A stretch of DNA of 9,992 nt from Polaribacter sp. (GCA_030731695.1 JANQTK010000345.1:1-9992); one strand, 5' to 3'. Shown: positions 1 through 6,070, numbered from the stretch's first letter. The notes: generated by a model from the sequence alone, not told the origin. Numbers and translations: made by a program.

Positions 1-314
1 TGATTTCCATTGATAAATAGCAAATCAAATTGTGCAAAATCCAATCGTTGTTGATGTGAATTTACTTTTTGAAAAGCAGCAATTTGTACATTTCCTTCGT
101 GATGAAATGTAAATTCTGAGAGTATGTTTGATTGAACGTCTTTCGCATGAGAAGCATCAAAATACGCTAATTTATAATGAGCTAATTTTGCGGAAATTTC
201 GTGAACCAAATCCGAAATAACATCGCATTTTGCACCTAAAAAAGCAATTTCATTGGGTGCAAAAATATCGTTATTTTTCCTTGTTAAGTTGGTGTGTTTT
301 TGATGTTTATTCAT
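1..314 (-). CDS. mobA: MobA-like molybdenum cofactor guanylyltransferase, N-terminal part (cut by left window edge)
   Basis: An open frame starts at the ATG at 312-314 and runs off the left edge, giving 104 codons. The protein begins MNKHQKHTNLTRKNNDIFAP, and a KHQKH start followed by a short basic stretch is what I recall for the long MobA proteins of Bacteroidota. MobA attaches a guanosine nucleotide to molybdopterin in the cytoplasm. The visible part is not the nucleotidyltransferase domain, which would lie beyond the edge. It looks like an N-terminal domain resembling MobB (beta strand around AFLGAKC, helix, strand around LAYFDASH), but without a GKT/S P-loop. The start follows a 68-bp gap after moaC, and the neighbours are all cofactor genes, which supports the call. 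Some other cofactor-linked protein remains possible, because the catalytic domain is out of view. Confidence 0.6.
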   Translation of the reverse strand, partial: MNKHQKHTNLTRKNNDIFAPNEIAFLGAKCDVISDLVHEISAKLAHYKLAYFDASHAKDVQSNILSEFTFHHEGNVQIAAFQKVNSHQQRLDFAQFDLLFINGN

Positions 315-330
315 TCTATTGTTTTAAATA

Positions 331-356
331 AGTTCTCGACTGCGCTCGAACTGACA
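331..356. repeat. REP-like intergenic palindrome
   Basis: The gap between moaC and the mobA-like gene holds agttctcgactgcgctcgaa followed by ctgaca. The core TCGA-CTGCGC-TCGA is an imperfect palindrome, with outer agtt/aact arms that also pair. It is clearly richer in G and C than the sequence around it. From memory, very similar TCGAxxGCGCTCGA-type units with a TGACA edge are scattered through intergenic regions of many flavobacterial genomes. Only one copy is in this window, so its repeat status rests on that recollection. Confidence 0.55.
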
Positions 357-382
357 TCGTTATTATCAATAAATATCTTGTG

Positions 383-859
383 TTATTTATTTTTGATATC
401 TGATTTTCCACCTGTTTTTTCTATCAATTTTAGTTCTTGAATGACCATTTTTTGACTGATGCTTTTGCACATATCATACATCGTTAAACAAGTAACACTT
501 GCACCTGTTAACGCTTCCATTTCAACACCTGTTTTTCCTTCAATACTTACTTTGCAAGTTACTTCAGCATGTTCATCATCCAAAATTTGTATGTCAATGT
601 CAACACCATTTATCAACAAAGGATGACACATTGGAATCAAATCTGATGTTTTTTTAACTGCTTGAATTCCTGCAATGATTGACGTTTGGAATACAGGTCC
701 TTTTTTAGTCATCAATTCATTATTTGTGAAATGTGAAATCACCTCTTTTCCTAAATACATTCTCGCCTTTGCAATCGCTGTTCTTTGCGTTATTTGTTTC
801 TCAGAAACATTGACCATTTTTGGATTTCCAGAAGGATTTATATGTGAAAAATCAGGCAT
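383..859 (-). CDS. moaC: Cyclic pyranopterin monophosphate synthase MoaC
   Basis: MoaC converts the 3',8-cyclo-GTP made by MoaA into cyclic pyranopterin monophosphate, the second half of the first step of molybdenum cofactor synthesis. The 158-residue product is complete and close to the usual length of about 160. Family motifs are all present: FSHINPSGNPKMVNVS near the start, MCHPL with His79, GVEMEAL with Glu113 and Glu115, YDMCK with Asp129 and Lys132, and KTGGKS at the C-terminus. Lys53 in the KKG segment matches the other conserved active-site lysine. The ATG at 857-859 gives the expected N-terminus MPDFSHI. The gene lies downstream of moeA, from which it is separated by the four-helix-bundle gene and its repeats, so transcription may pass through that small gene. 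It is probably an active enzyme. Confidence 0.97.
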   Translation of the reverse strand: MPDFSHINPSGNPKMVNVSEKQITQRTAIAKARMYLGKEVISHFTNNELMTKKGPVFQTSIIAGIQAVKKTSDLIPMCHPLLINGVDIDIQILDDEHAEVTCKVSIEGKTGVEMEALTGASVTCLTMYDMCKSISQKMVIQELKLIEKTGGKSDIKNK

Positions 860-860
860 A

Positions 861-894
861 AGTTTTAAGTTTTTAATCTTTAGTTTTAAGTTTT
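861..894. repeat. Direct repeat pair on the moaC side of the four-helix-bundle gene
   Basis: Two identical 13-bp copies of agttttaagtttt lie at 861-873 and 882-894, with starts 21 bp apart. The second copy contains the stop codon of the four-helix-bundle gene (TAA on the minus strand, 886-888). The first copy begins two bases upstream of the moaC start. The inner 10 bp, agttttaagt, reappear inverted as acttaaaact at 1283-1292 on the other side of the small gene. The small gene is therefore bracketed by related sequence in opposite orientations. Confidence 0.75.
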
Positions 895-1248
895 AGAGTC
901 ATTAATATTTTTTTGTGAAGTTTTTACAATAGAAGTTAAAATTTTTATCAATTCATCTATTTCTAAAATCAGAGAATTTACATCTAACAGTGTAAGTTCG
1001 CTTTCTTTTAAAAGTCTTAACCAATATTTTGTTTCTCTAGCCTCTTTGGATGATATTGCCATTTTTGCTGCAAAATCTTTTTTACTTTGTCCAGCTAAAG
1101 CTTCCTCAATATTTGCACCAATTGAAGTTCCACATCTTAAAAGTTGTTTAGAAATTATAAATTCATTTTCAATTTGCAATTTTTTATAAAGAGCGATAAT
1201 TTGTAATGAAAATTGAAAACTTTTCTTTTGAACAATACTTTCTTTCAT
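886..1248 (-). CDS. Four-helix-bundle protein of the S23/IVP family
   Basis: The 120-residue product belongs to the small four-helix-bundle family first known from open frames inside 23S rRNA intervening sequences, and related in fold to the Avd accessory protein of diversity-generating retroelements. The diagnostic motif is RCGTSIGANIEEA (residues 38-50), where most members have RSGTSIGANIEEA. GQSKKDFAAKM, KEARET (68-73) and YWL (75-77) follow, all typical. The length is normal and the protein is mostly helical, with no catalytic motif. Its biochemical role is not known to me. There is no rRNA here: the gene sits between moeA and moaC. Short related repeats lie on both sides and its own stop codon falls in one of them, which suggests it arrived as a small cassette. 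The last residues (NDSKT) are encoded at the repeat edge, so the C-terminus may be a by-product of insertion. Confidence 0.9.
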   Translation of the reverse strand: MKESIVQKKSFQFSLQIIALYKKLQIENEFIISKQLLRCGTSIGANIEEALAGQSKKDFAAKMAISSKEARETKYWLRLLKESELTLLDVNSLILEIDELIKILTSIVKTSQKNINDSKT

Positions 1249-1272
1249 TGCTATTTTATTAAATCGATACTA

Positions 1273-1300
1273 AAAACTCAACACTTAAAACTCAACACTT
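1273..1300. repeat. Perfect tandem 14-bp repeat on the moeA side of the four-helix-bundle gene
   Basis: The unit aaaactcaacactt occurs twice without a gap or mismatch, at 1273-1286 and 1287-1300. The tandem lies across the 3' end of moeA: the TGA stop (1278-1280) and roughly the last seven residues (KVLSFKC) are encoded inside it. The embedded acttaaaact (1283-1292) is the exact reverse complement of agttttaagt at 861-870 and 882-891, beyond the other end of the small gene. Confidence 0.85.
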
Positions 1301-2480
1301 TAAAAGACTCCCCTTTTTTAAACTCAGTTGTATCATTTGGCAATTGAATAAATCCATCCGCTTTTATCAAACTTGATAAATCTCCTGAGCCATTAGAACT
1401 TATTGGAGTTGCAATCAAATGCCCAAATTTATAGTTTAATTTTACTTGTAAAAAATACGTTAAATCGGGTTTAAAATAAATATCTTCTGCTAAAATTGCT
1501 GTTTTTTCTTCCATTTTTAAACCAACAGATTTGTAATACCAAGGATAAAAATACACCAAACAATTGACAAAAGTTGAGACTGGATTTCCTGGAAAAGCAA
1601 AAACTTTACAAGTGGTTGTTTGACCAAACCAAAAGGGTTTTCCTGGTCTTTGAGCCACTTGATGAAACAATTTTTGAACGCCTAGTTCTTCTAAAACTTC
1701 GGGTAAAAAATCGAATTTTCCTTTGCTAACTGCTCCACTAAAAAGCAATACATCATAGATTTCTAAGTACTCTTTTATGGTATTTTTTAAAACTTCTTTG
1801 TCGTCTGAAATATGGTTTGTGGTTGAAGGAATTCTTAGGGTTTCTAACAGCGAAACCAACGTAAATACATTACTTCTTCTAATTTGATGTGCTAATGGAA
1901 TTTCATCAACATCAACCAATTCATTACCAGTAGAAATAATCATCACTTTAGGTTGTTTTGCCACTTTTACAATCGATTTTCCAACGGTGGCAAAAACGCC
2001 AATTTCTGAAGCGCCAATTAAGGTGTTTTTTGCAATTAGTTCAGCTCCTTTTTGCTCATCTTTTCCTTGTTCGTGAATATTTTGTCGGTTGTAAATCGTA
2101 TCAATATTTATGATTGCAATTCCATTTTTGATAGTAATATCTTCATATCTAATAACTGCAGAAGTATTTTTTGGCAATACAGCTCCAGTCATCACTTCAA
2201 TACAATTTTCAGTATTTTTGAGAGTGATTTGCTCACTTCCAGCAGGTTGAATTCCTTCAATAAAAAAGCTTCTTTGTCCGTTTTGAAATGAGGTATAATC
2301 AATTGCAATTCCATCCATAGTAACTCTATTGAAAGGTGGAAAATCACGATCTGCAAAAATCGATTCTTTCAAAATTCTTCCAGAAGATTTTAAAAAAGGA
2401 ATTTCCTCTACCGAAATTTCGGTACCAAAATCTTGGGTTGAGTTTAAGATAATTTGTAAGGCTTTTTCTACTGAAATCAT
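1278..2480 (-). CDS. moeA: Molybdopterin molybdotransferase MoeA
   Basis: MoeA inserts molybdate into the dithiolene of (adenylylated) molybdopterin to give molybdenum cofactor. The 400-residue length is normal (E. coli about 411). In order: an N-terminal MoeA domain with PPFNRVTMDGIA (Asp56-Gly57), EVMTGA (95-100) and GKDEQKGAEL; a MoCF/MogA-like domain from about 175 with ISTGNEL (Glu187), SGAVSKGKFD (Asp257), RPGKP and FPGNPVS (297-302); and a small C-terminal beta domain with SSNGSGDLSSL near 361-371. The usual serine of the S-x-MDG motif is threonine here, a mild change. The start overlaps the stop of the upstream 72-residue gene by one base (TAATG), suggesting coupled translation. The 3' end, including the stop, lies in a 14-bp tandem repeat next to the four-helix-bundle gene, so the final residues may not be ancestral. 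Confidence 0.96.
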   Translation of the reverse strand: MISVEKALQIILNSTQDFGTEISVEEIPFLKSSGRILKESIFADRDFPPFNRVTMDGIAIDYTSFQNGQRSFFIEGIQPAGSEQITLKNTENCIEVMTGAVLPKNTSAVIRYEDITIKNGIAIINIDTIYNRQNIHEQGKDEQKGAELIAKNTLIGASEIGVFATVGKSIVKVAKQPKVMIISTGNELVDVDEIPLAHQIRRSNVFTLVSLLETLRIPSTTNHISDDKEVLKNTIKEYLEIYDVLLFSGAVSKGKFDFLPEVLEELGVQKLFHQVAQRPGKPFWFGQTTTCKVFAFPGNPVSTFVNCLVYFYPWYYKSVGLKMEEKTAILAEDIYFKPDLTYFLQVKLNYKFGHLIATPISSNGSGDLSSLIKADGFIQLPNDTTEFKKGESFKVLSFKC

Positions 2481-2698
2481 TACAAATTTTTAAGTATTAA
2501 TATTAAACCGTAAATCATAAAAATCAATAAAAAAAACCATTTTTTAAAAAAAGCTTTCCAAGATATTGTTTTTAGATTTTTTATTTTTGGTGAATCAAGT
2601 GTAATTAATTCTATAATTATTAATACAGCACAAACACATATTAAAATAAAACCTGTTTGAATTGGATAATTTTTAAAAGCATTTAAAATATTATTCAT
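2480..2698 (-). CDS. Small two-helix membrane protein of unknown function
   Basis: I do not recognise this 72-residue protein. It has two hydrophobic segments, about residues 15-34 (TGFILICVCAVLIIIELITL) and 54-70 (FFLLIFMIYGLILILKN). A basic, polar loop (SPKIKNLKTISWKAFFKKW) joins them, so the positive-inside rule suggests that the loop, and not the short ends, faces the cytoplasm. There is no signal-peptidase or lipobox motif and no cysteine pair apart from two cysteines in the first helix (Cys21 and Cys23). It starts 3 bp after the moaA stop, and its TAA overlaps the moeA ATG by one base, so the placement between two cofactor genes looks selected rather than accidental. A membrane link to molybdate, sulfur or cofactor handling is possible but is only inference from position. 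Confidence 0.8.
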   Translation of the reverse strand: MNNILNAFKNYPIQTGFILICVCAVLIIIELITLDSPKIKNLKTISWKAFFKKWFFLLIFMIYGLILILKNL

Positions 2699-2701
2699 AA
2701 T

Positions 2702-3694
2702 TTATCCACCAATTGTACTCATACTTTCTGAAACATTTCCTGATTTTCTATTGGATTCTGCTACAAATCCATTTTCAGGTTTTTCTTTAATAAGTGATAA
2801 AAAAAGTGCTTTTAAATCGTCATTTGAAGCGCCATTTCTTATAAAATCTCTCAAATTAAAAACGCCATCATCAAACAAACAATTCTTAAAAGTTCCTGTG
2901 CTTGTAATTCTAATTCTATTGCAATCACTGCAAATGGTTCTTGTAAAAGCAGGAATAATTCCTATTGATCCTATATGATTTTCAATGGAATAATTTCGTG
3001 ATGTTGAGGACTTTTCTGAAATGATTTCAGAAACATCAAACTCGCTTTTTATTTCATTTAAAATTTTAGTAAACGTCCAGTTTTCGTTCATGTCACGCTG
3101 ACCTTTTCCGTTGAAAGGCATTTCTTCAATAAAACGAACGGCCACATTTTTATCTTTGGTTAGTTTTACAAAATCGCAGATTTCATCGGTATTAAAACCT
3201 GATTGAACAACCACGTTCAACTTCAATTGTAAACTACTTTTTTCAAGCAATTCAAAGGTTTTAAACACTTCAGGAAACACATCTCTTCTGGTAATTTTGG
3301 CAAATTTATCATGTTGCAAACTGTCAATGCTTAAATTGATTGTTTTCACTTTTTCCAACTTTTCAAGCGTGGAAATGTGATCAGAAATCAACGCTCCATT
3401 TGTGGTAATATTGATAGTTTCTAACAAATCATTGTAAGAAAGCATTTCTAAAAAACTTATAAAATCTTTTCTCACAAAAGGTTCACCACCTGTTAAACGC
3501 ACTTTTTTAACGCCTAATTCTGTCAATACACGAATTAAACGATACATTTCTTTGAAAGTCAGTAATTCTTCTCTTGGCACAATGTCAATTCCATGAGCAG
3601 GCATGCAATATTGGCAACGCAAATTGCAACGATCTGTGACAGCTAAACGCACATAATTGATTTGACGCCCAAAAGAATCGACTAAATTGTTCAT
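2702..3694 (-). CDS. moaA: GTP 3',8-cyclase MoaA (radical SAM)
   Basis: MoaA uses S-adenosylmethionine and a [4Fe-4S] cluster to turn GTP into 3',8-cyclo-7,8-dihydro-GTP, the committed step of molybdenum cofactor synthesis. The 330-residue length is normal. The N-terminal radical SAM motif is DRCNLRCQYCMP with Cys23, Cys27 and Cys30, followed by the SAM-binding VRLTGGEP (66-72). The second cluster, which binds the substrate, is supplied by Cys255, Cys258 and Cys272 in TICSDCNRIRIT...NCLF. The C-terminal Gly-Gly tail needed by the family is present (STIGG, 329-330). All cluster ligands are intact, so the enzyme should be active. Its ATG overlaps the stop of the upstream YeeE/YedE gene by one base (TAATG), and a small membrane protein gene follows 3 bp downstream. 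Confidence 0.98.
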   Translation of the reverse strand: MNNLVDSFGRQINYVRLAVTDRCNLRCQYCMPAHGIDIVPREELLTFKEMYRLIRVLTELGVKKVRLTGGEPFVRKDFISFLEMLSYNDLLETINITTNGALISDHISTLEKLEKVKTINLSIDSLQHDKFAKITRRDVFPEVFKTFELLEKSSLQLKLNVVVQSGFNTDEICDFVKLTKDKNVAVRFIEEMPFNGKGQRDMNENWTFTKILNEIKSEFDVSEIISEKSSTSRNYSIENHIGSIGIIPAFTRTICSDCNRIRITSTGTFKNCLFDDGVFNLRDFIRNGASNDDLKALFLSLIKEKPENGFVAESNRKSGNVSESMSTIGG

Positions 3695-4107
3695 TAATTA
3701 GGTAATTTTTTACTCAATAATCCATAAATAAATGCTCCAATCAAAGCTGAAATTAACAAAATTAACGCTGGTAAAAATTTGAATCCGAGAATTACAAAAA
3801 TTGGTCCTGCACAAGCGCCAGATATTCCCCATCCTATTCCAAAAAACGTTCCTCCAACAATGGTTCTAACAAATCCTTTCTCTTTTTCTTTTGGTTTGAT
3901 AAGATTGCCCTGAGTATCTTTAATAATTCCTCTTTTAAACAATTGCATAAAAAATGCTGAAATTACAACTGCACCTCCAATAATTCCGAACATATGAAAA
4001 GATTGAAATCGGAACATTTCATAAAAACGGAACCACGAAATTGCTTGCGATTTACTTAAAACAATTGCAAAAAAGATTCCTAAAAGTAAAAATTTGATGT
4101 TTTTCAT
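3694..4107 (-). CDS. YeeE/YedE half-size sulfur transporter, second half (DUF6691-like)
   Basis: The 137-residue protein has about four hydrophobic segments (roughly 5-22, 38-56, 84-108 and 110-131) and the signature GISGACAGP, with Cys99, of the YeeE/YedE family. That family moves thiosulfate or related reduced sulfur across the inner membrane, using conserved cysteines that contact the substrate. Full-size members have two such repeats. Here each half is a separate gene, a known arrangement in many Bacteroidota and Proteobacteria, and the two products probably assemble together. A cytoplasmic loop with KPKEKEKG (71-78) separates the segments. The stop overlaps the moaA start by one base. 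It lies in the same reading frame as the preceding half, separated only by TAA and one codon. The substrate cannot be told from sequence alone. Confidence 0.88.
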   Translation of the reverse strand: MKNIKFLLLGIFFAIVLSKSQAISWFRFYEMFRFQSFHMFGIIGGAVVISAFFMQLFKRGIIKDTQGNLIKPKEKEKGFVRTIVGGTFFGIGWGISGACAGPIFVILGFKFLPALILLISALIGAFIYGLLSKKLPN

Positions 4108-4110
4108 AAC

Positions 4111-4668
4111 TTAAAATATTGTTGGGATAATAAACCAAGCAGCGATAATACCGCCAATAAAAAATCCGATCACTGCCAATAATGATGGAAATTGCAAACT
4201 ACTTAAACCCGTAATTGCATGACCGGAAGTACAACCACCTGCATAACGTGTTCCAAAACCAATCATAAGTCCTGAAAACACTAAAATTAAAAATCCTTTT
4301 AAAGAAAAAACGGCTTCATTGCTAAATATTTCGTCTGGAAAATACTGATTTCCAACATTTAAAAATCCTATTTCTGTTAATTCTTGGACAGATTTTGGAT
4401 TCAGATTTACAGTTTGATCAGGAATCAAAAAATTGGAAGCGATAATTCCGCCAATAACCAATCCAAGTGCGAACATCAATCCATAGTCTCTTTCTTTCCA
4501 GTCTTTTTTAAAATAATCTGAAAATTTTCCAGCTCCTGCCATGGTGCAAAGTGTCTCGAAATCAGTTGAAGTTCCGAAGTTTTTACCAAAATAAAAGTAT
4601 AAAACCAAGGAAAGTGCGATCAAAGGACCTCCAACAAACCAAGGCCAAGGTTCAAAAATAAAATCCAT
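4111..4668 (-). CDS. YeeE/YedE half-size sulfur transporter, first half
   Basis: The 185-residue membrane protein carries the family signature GGCTSGHAITG (Cys146, His150), and an earlier cysteine in FETLCTMAGAGKFSDYF (Cys41). Hydrophobic segments lie near 12-28, 63-83, 122-141 and 159-182, with a polar loop at about 84-118. Like its downstream partner it is half the size of full-length YeeE/TsuA transporters. The two together restore the usual set of cysteine motifs, which fits uptake of thiosulfate, sulfite-derived or sulfane sulfur. The gene begins one base after the waaA stop and ends 3 bp before the partner's ATG, so the three are almost certainly cotranscribed. Sitting just upstream of moaA, the pair could feed sulfur metabolism linked to the molybdenum cofactor, but this is inference from context. 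Confidence 0.88.
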   Translation of the reverse strand: MDFIFEPWPWFVGGPLIALSLVLYFYFGKNFGTSTDFETLCTMAGAGKFSDYFKKDWKERDYGLMFALGLVIGGIIASNFLIPDQTVNLNPKSVQELTEIGFLNVGNQYFPDEIFSNEAVFSLKGFLILVFSGLMIGFGTRYAGGCTSGHAITGLSSLQFPSLLAVIGFFIGGIIAAWFIIPTIF

Positions 4669-4669
4669 A

Positions 4670-5902
4670 TTATAATTTTGTTTTTAGATAATTCATGATT
4701 TTTTGTGTTGCTCCCAAATGTTCTTCTATGTATTTTTTATTGATATTTCCAGTTGCTACTCTAAAATGTGCATCTTGTTTTAATTTTGTAAAAATAGTTG
4801 AAAATTCGCTTTGATTGCTGATAGAAATGCATCCATTTAATCGAACTAAATCAACAGCTTCTTTGAATTTTCGATATTTATTCCCAATCACCACAGGAAT
4901 ACCAAAAGTTGCAGGCTCTAAAATATTGTGCAATCCTGTTTTGAGACCTCCACCTACATAAGCCACATCAGCAGCAGCGTAAATTTTGGTCAAAATTCCA
5001 ATAGTGTCAATGATAAAAACATCAAAATCAGCTAAGTTTTTCTCTTCTTTTTCAGAAAATAATACTGTTTTTTTGAGGATTGACTTTCGCAATGTTGCAA
5101 TTGCTTCTTTGTTAATATTGTGAGGAGCAATGATGAATTTTTCATCTGAAAATTGATTTTTATTGATATAGTTAATCAATAACTCTTCATCTTCTTTCCA
5201 AGTGCTTCCGGCTACAATTGTATATTGTTTATTTTTAAATTCTGATATGAAATCAAGAGAATTGTCTTGCTGTAAAATTTTTGAAACACGATCAAAACGA
5301 GTGTCACCAACAACTGAATTGTTATTAAAACCAATACTTTCTAATAGTTTTTTAGAAGTTTCGTCTTGCAAAAAAAAATGATGAAATGCTTGTAAAGCAT
5401 CTTTCATAAATGTTCCATACGATTTAAAAAATGGTTGATTTTCTCTAAAAATTCCTGAAACTAGCAAAGTAGGAATTCCATTATTTTTTAGCTCATTCAA
5501 AAAATTTGGCCAAAATTCATACTTAATAAAAATAGCGTATTTCAACTGTAAACTAGCTATAAATTGTTTGGCATTCGATTTAGAATCCAATGGTAAATAG
5601 CAAATTACATCTGCCAAATCATAATTTTTTCTGATTTCGTATCCAGAAGGAGAAAAAAAAGTTACCAATATTTTGTAGTTAGCAAACGATTTTTTCAAAT
5701 CTTCAATAATTGGACGAGCTTGTTCAAATTCGCCTAAAGAAGCTGCATGAAACCAAATAACTTCGTGATTTTTTAGCGCTGCAATTTTCGAAAAAGTTTG
5801 TTTTCTTCCATCAATAAATAGCTTTATTTTTTTATTAAATAACGCAATTATTGGCAGCAATATTGAAGCAAAAAAAACTGCAAAATTGTAGAAATATTTC
5901 AT
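4670..5902 (-). CDS. waaA: 3-deoxy-D-manno-octulosonic acid transferase WaaA
   Basis: WaaA (KdtA, glycosyltransferase family 30) transfers Kdo from CMP-Kdo to the lipid A precursor on the cytoplasmic face of the inner membrane. The 410 residues fit the family. An N-terminal hydrophobic anchor (about 5-22) is followed by DGRKQTF, then FHAASLGEFEQARPI with the likely catalytic Glu58, where many relatives have SVGE. Further landmarks are KYEFWPN (127-133), GDTRFDR (199-205), AGSTWKEDEE (231-240), IAPHNI, and the CMP-Kdo binding stretch around GGGLKTGLHNILEPATFG (317-334). The gene leads the tight run into the sulfur transporter and cofactor genes; a 1-bp gap to the next gene implies one transcript. 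A weak TATTTTTT box at 5932-5939 could be its -7 element, but I see no good upstream partner box. Confidence 0.95.
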   Translation of the reverse strand: MKYFYNFAVFFASILLPIIALFNKKIKLFIDGRKQTFSKIAALKNHEVIWFHAASLGEFEQARPIIEDLKKSFANYKILVTFFSPSGYEIRKNYDLADVICYLPLDSKSNAKQFIASLQLKYAIFIKYEFWPNFLNELKNNGIPTLLVSGIFRENQPFFKSYGTFMKDALQAFHHFFLQDETSKKLLESIGFNNNSVVGDTRFDRVSKILQQDNSLDFISEFKNKQYTIVAGSTWKEDEELLINYINKNQFSDEKFIIAPHNINKEAIATLRKSILKKTVLFSEKEEKNLADFDVFIIDTIGILTKIYAAADVAYVGGGLKTGLHNILEPATFGIPVVIGNKYRKFKEAVDLVRLNGCISISNQSEFSTIFTKLKQDAHFRVATGNINKKYIEEHLGATQKIMNYLKTKL

Positions 5903-5973
5903 GTTAGTAAAAGTACAAAATTGAGGGCAGTAAAAAATAGCGAACTTAAAAACAAGTACCGAATTTTCTAAAT

Positions 5974-6000
5974 AAAAAAGCCACCCAGAAATGGATGGCT
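5974..6000 (-). terminator. Rho-independent terminator, minus strand
   Basis: Read on the minus strand, the RNA would form AGCCAUCCA-UUUC-UGGGUGGCU: nine base pairs including one U-G wobble around a four-base loop (5979-6000). UUUUUUAUUU follows at once. On the plus strand the same site has a C-A mismatch in place of the wobble and a weaker U-tract, so it points to the minus strand. It would end transcripts from the kinase/regulator operon or from the candidate small RNA just upstream, and it separates both from waaA. Confidence 0.8.
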
Positions 6001-6066
6001 AAAGTTTTATAGTTGATCTTAAAACAAATTGTTCCCCCGAAAAATCGTTTAAGATTGTTACTAAAC
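5974..6066 (-). ncRNA. Candidate intergenic small RNA of about 90 nt
   Basis: The gap between the response regulator and waaA is not featureless. A promoter-like pair of boxes (6071-6099) would start a minus-strand transcript near 6066, and the terminator at 5979-6000 would end it. Inside, ATCTTAAAC (6055-6047) can pair with GTTTTAAGAT (6025-6016) with one bulged base. The enclosed loop holds a small CGAUUUUUCG hairpin and an unusual run of five Gs (6034-6038) in otherwise AT-rich sequence. No start codon with a convincing protein was seen. It could instead be a structured 3' untranslated region of the regulator mRNA. The call rests on promoter, structure and terminator in register, not on homology. 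Confidence 0.4.
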
Positions 6067-6070
6067 ACAA

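Noticed and set aside
675..896. Plus-strand open frame of 73 codons opposite moaC
   Set aside because: It lies antisense to moaC, which has all its catalytic motifs, and its translation is hydrophobic filler with no family features or promoter.
886..1248. A 23S rRNA intervening sequence or a diversity-generating retroelement
   Set aside because: The protein family suggests either, but there is no rRNA sequence, reverse transcriptase, template repeat or variable repeat anywhere in the window.
861..1300. CRISPR array or integrase attachment sites
   Set aside because: The repeats are only two short copies on each side, without spacers of even length, and no cas or integrase gene is in view.
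2052..2291. Plus-strand open frame of 79 codons opposite moeA
   Set aside because: It is antisense to the well-supported moeA and has a low-complexity Ser/Ile/Phe composition typical of shadow frames.
2751..2978. Plus-strand open frame of 75 codons opposite moaA
   Set aside because: It overlaps the conserved C-terminal cluster region of moaA on the other strand and shows no recognisable protein features.
3694..4668. A frameshifted or broken full-length YeeE gene
   Set aside because: Each half has its own start, stop and cysteine motif. The spacing is operon-like, and separate half-size pairs are an established form of the family.
5974..6060. A small protein encoded on the minus strand across the terminator
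   Set aside because: An open frame can be read through this stretch, but it has no sensible start codon and passes through the terminator hairpin and T-tract.
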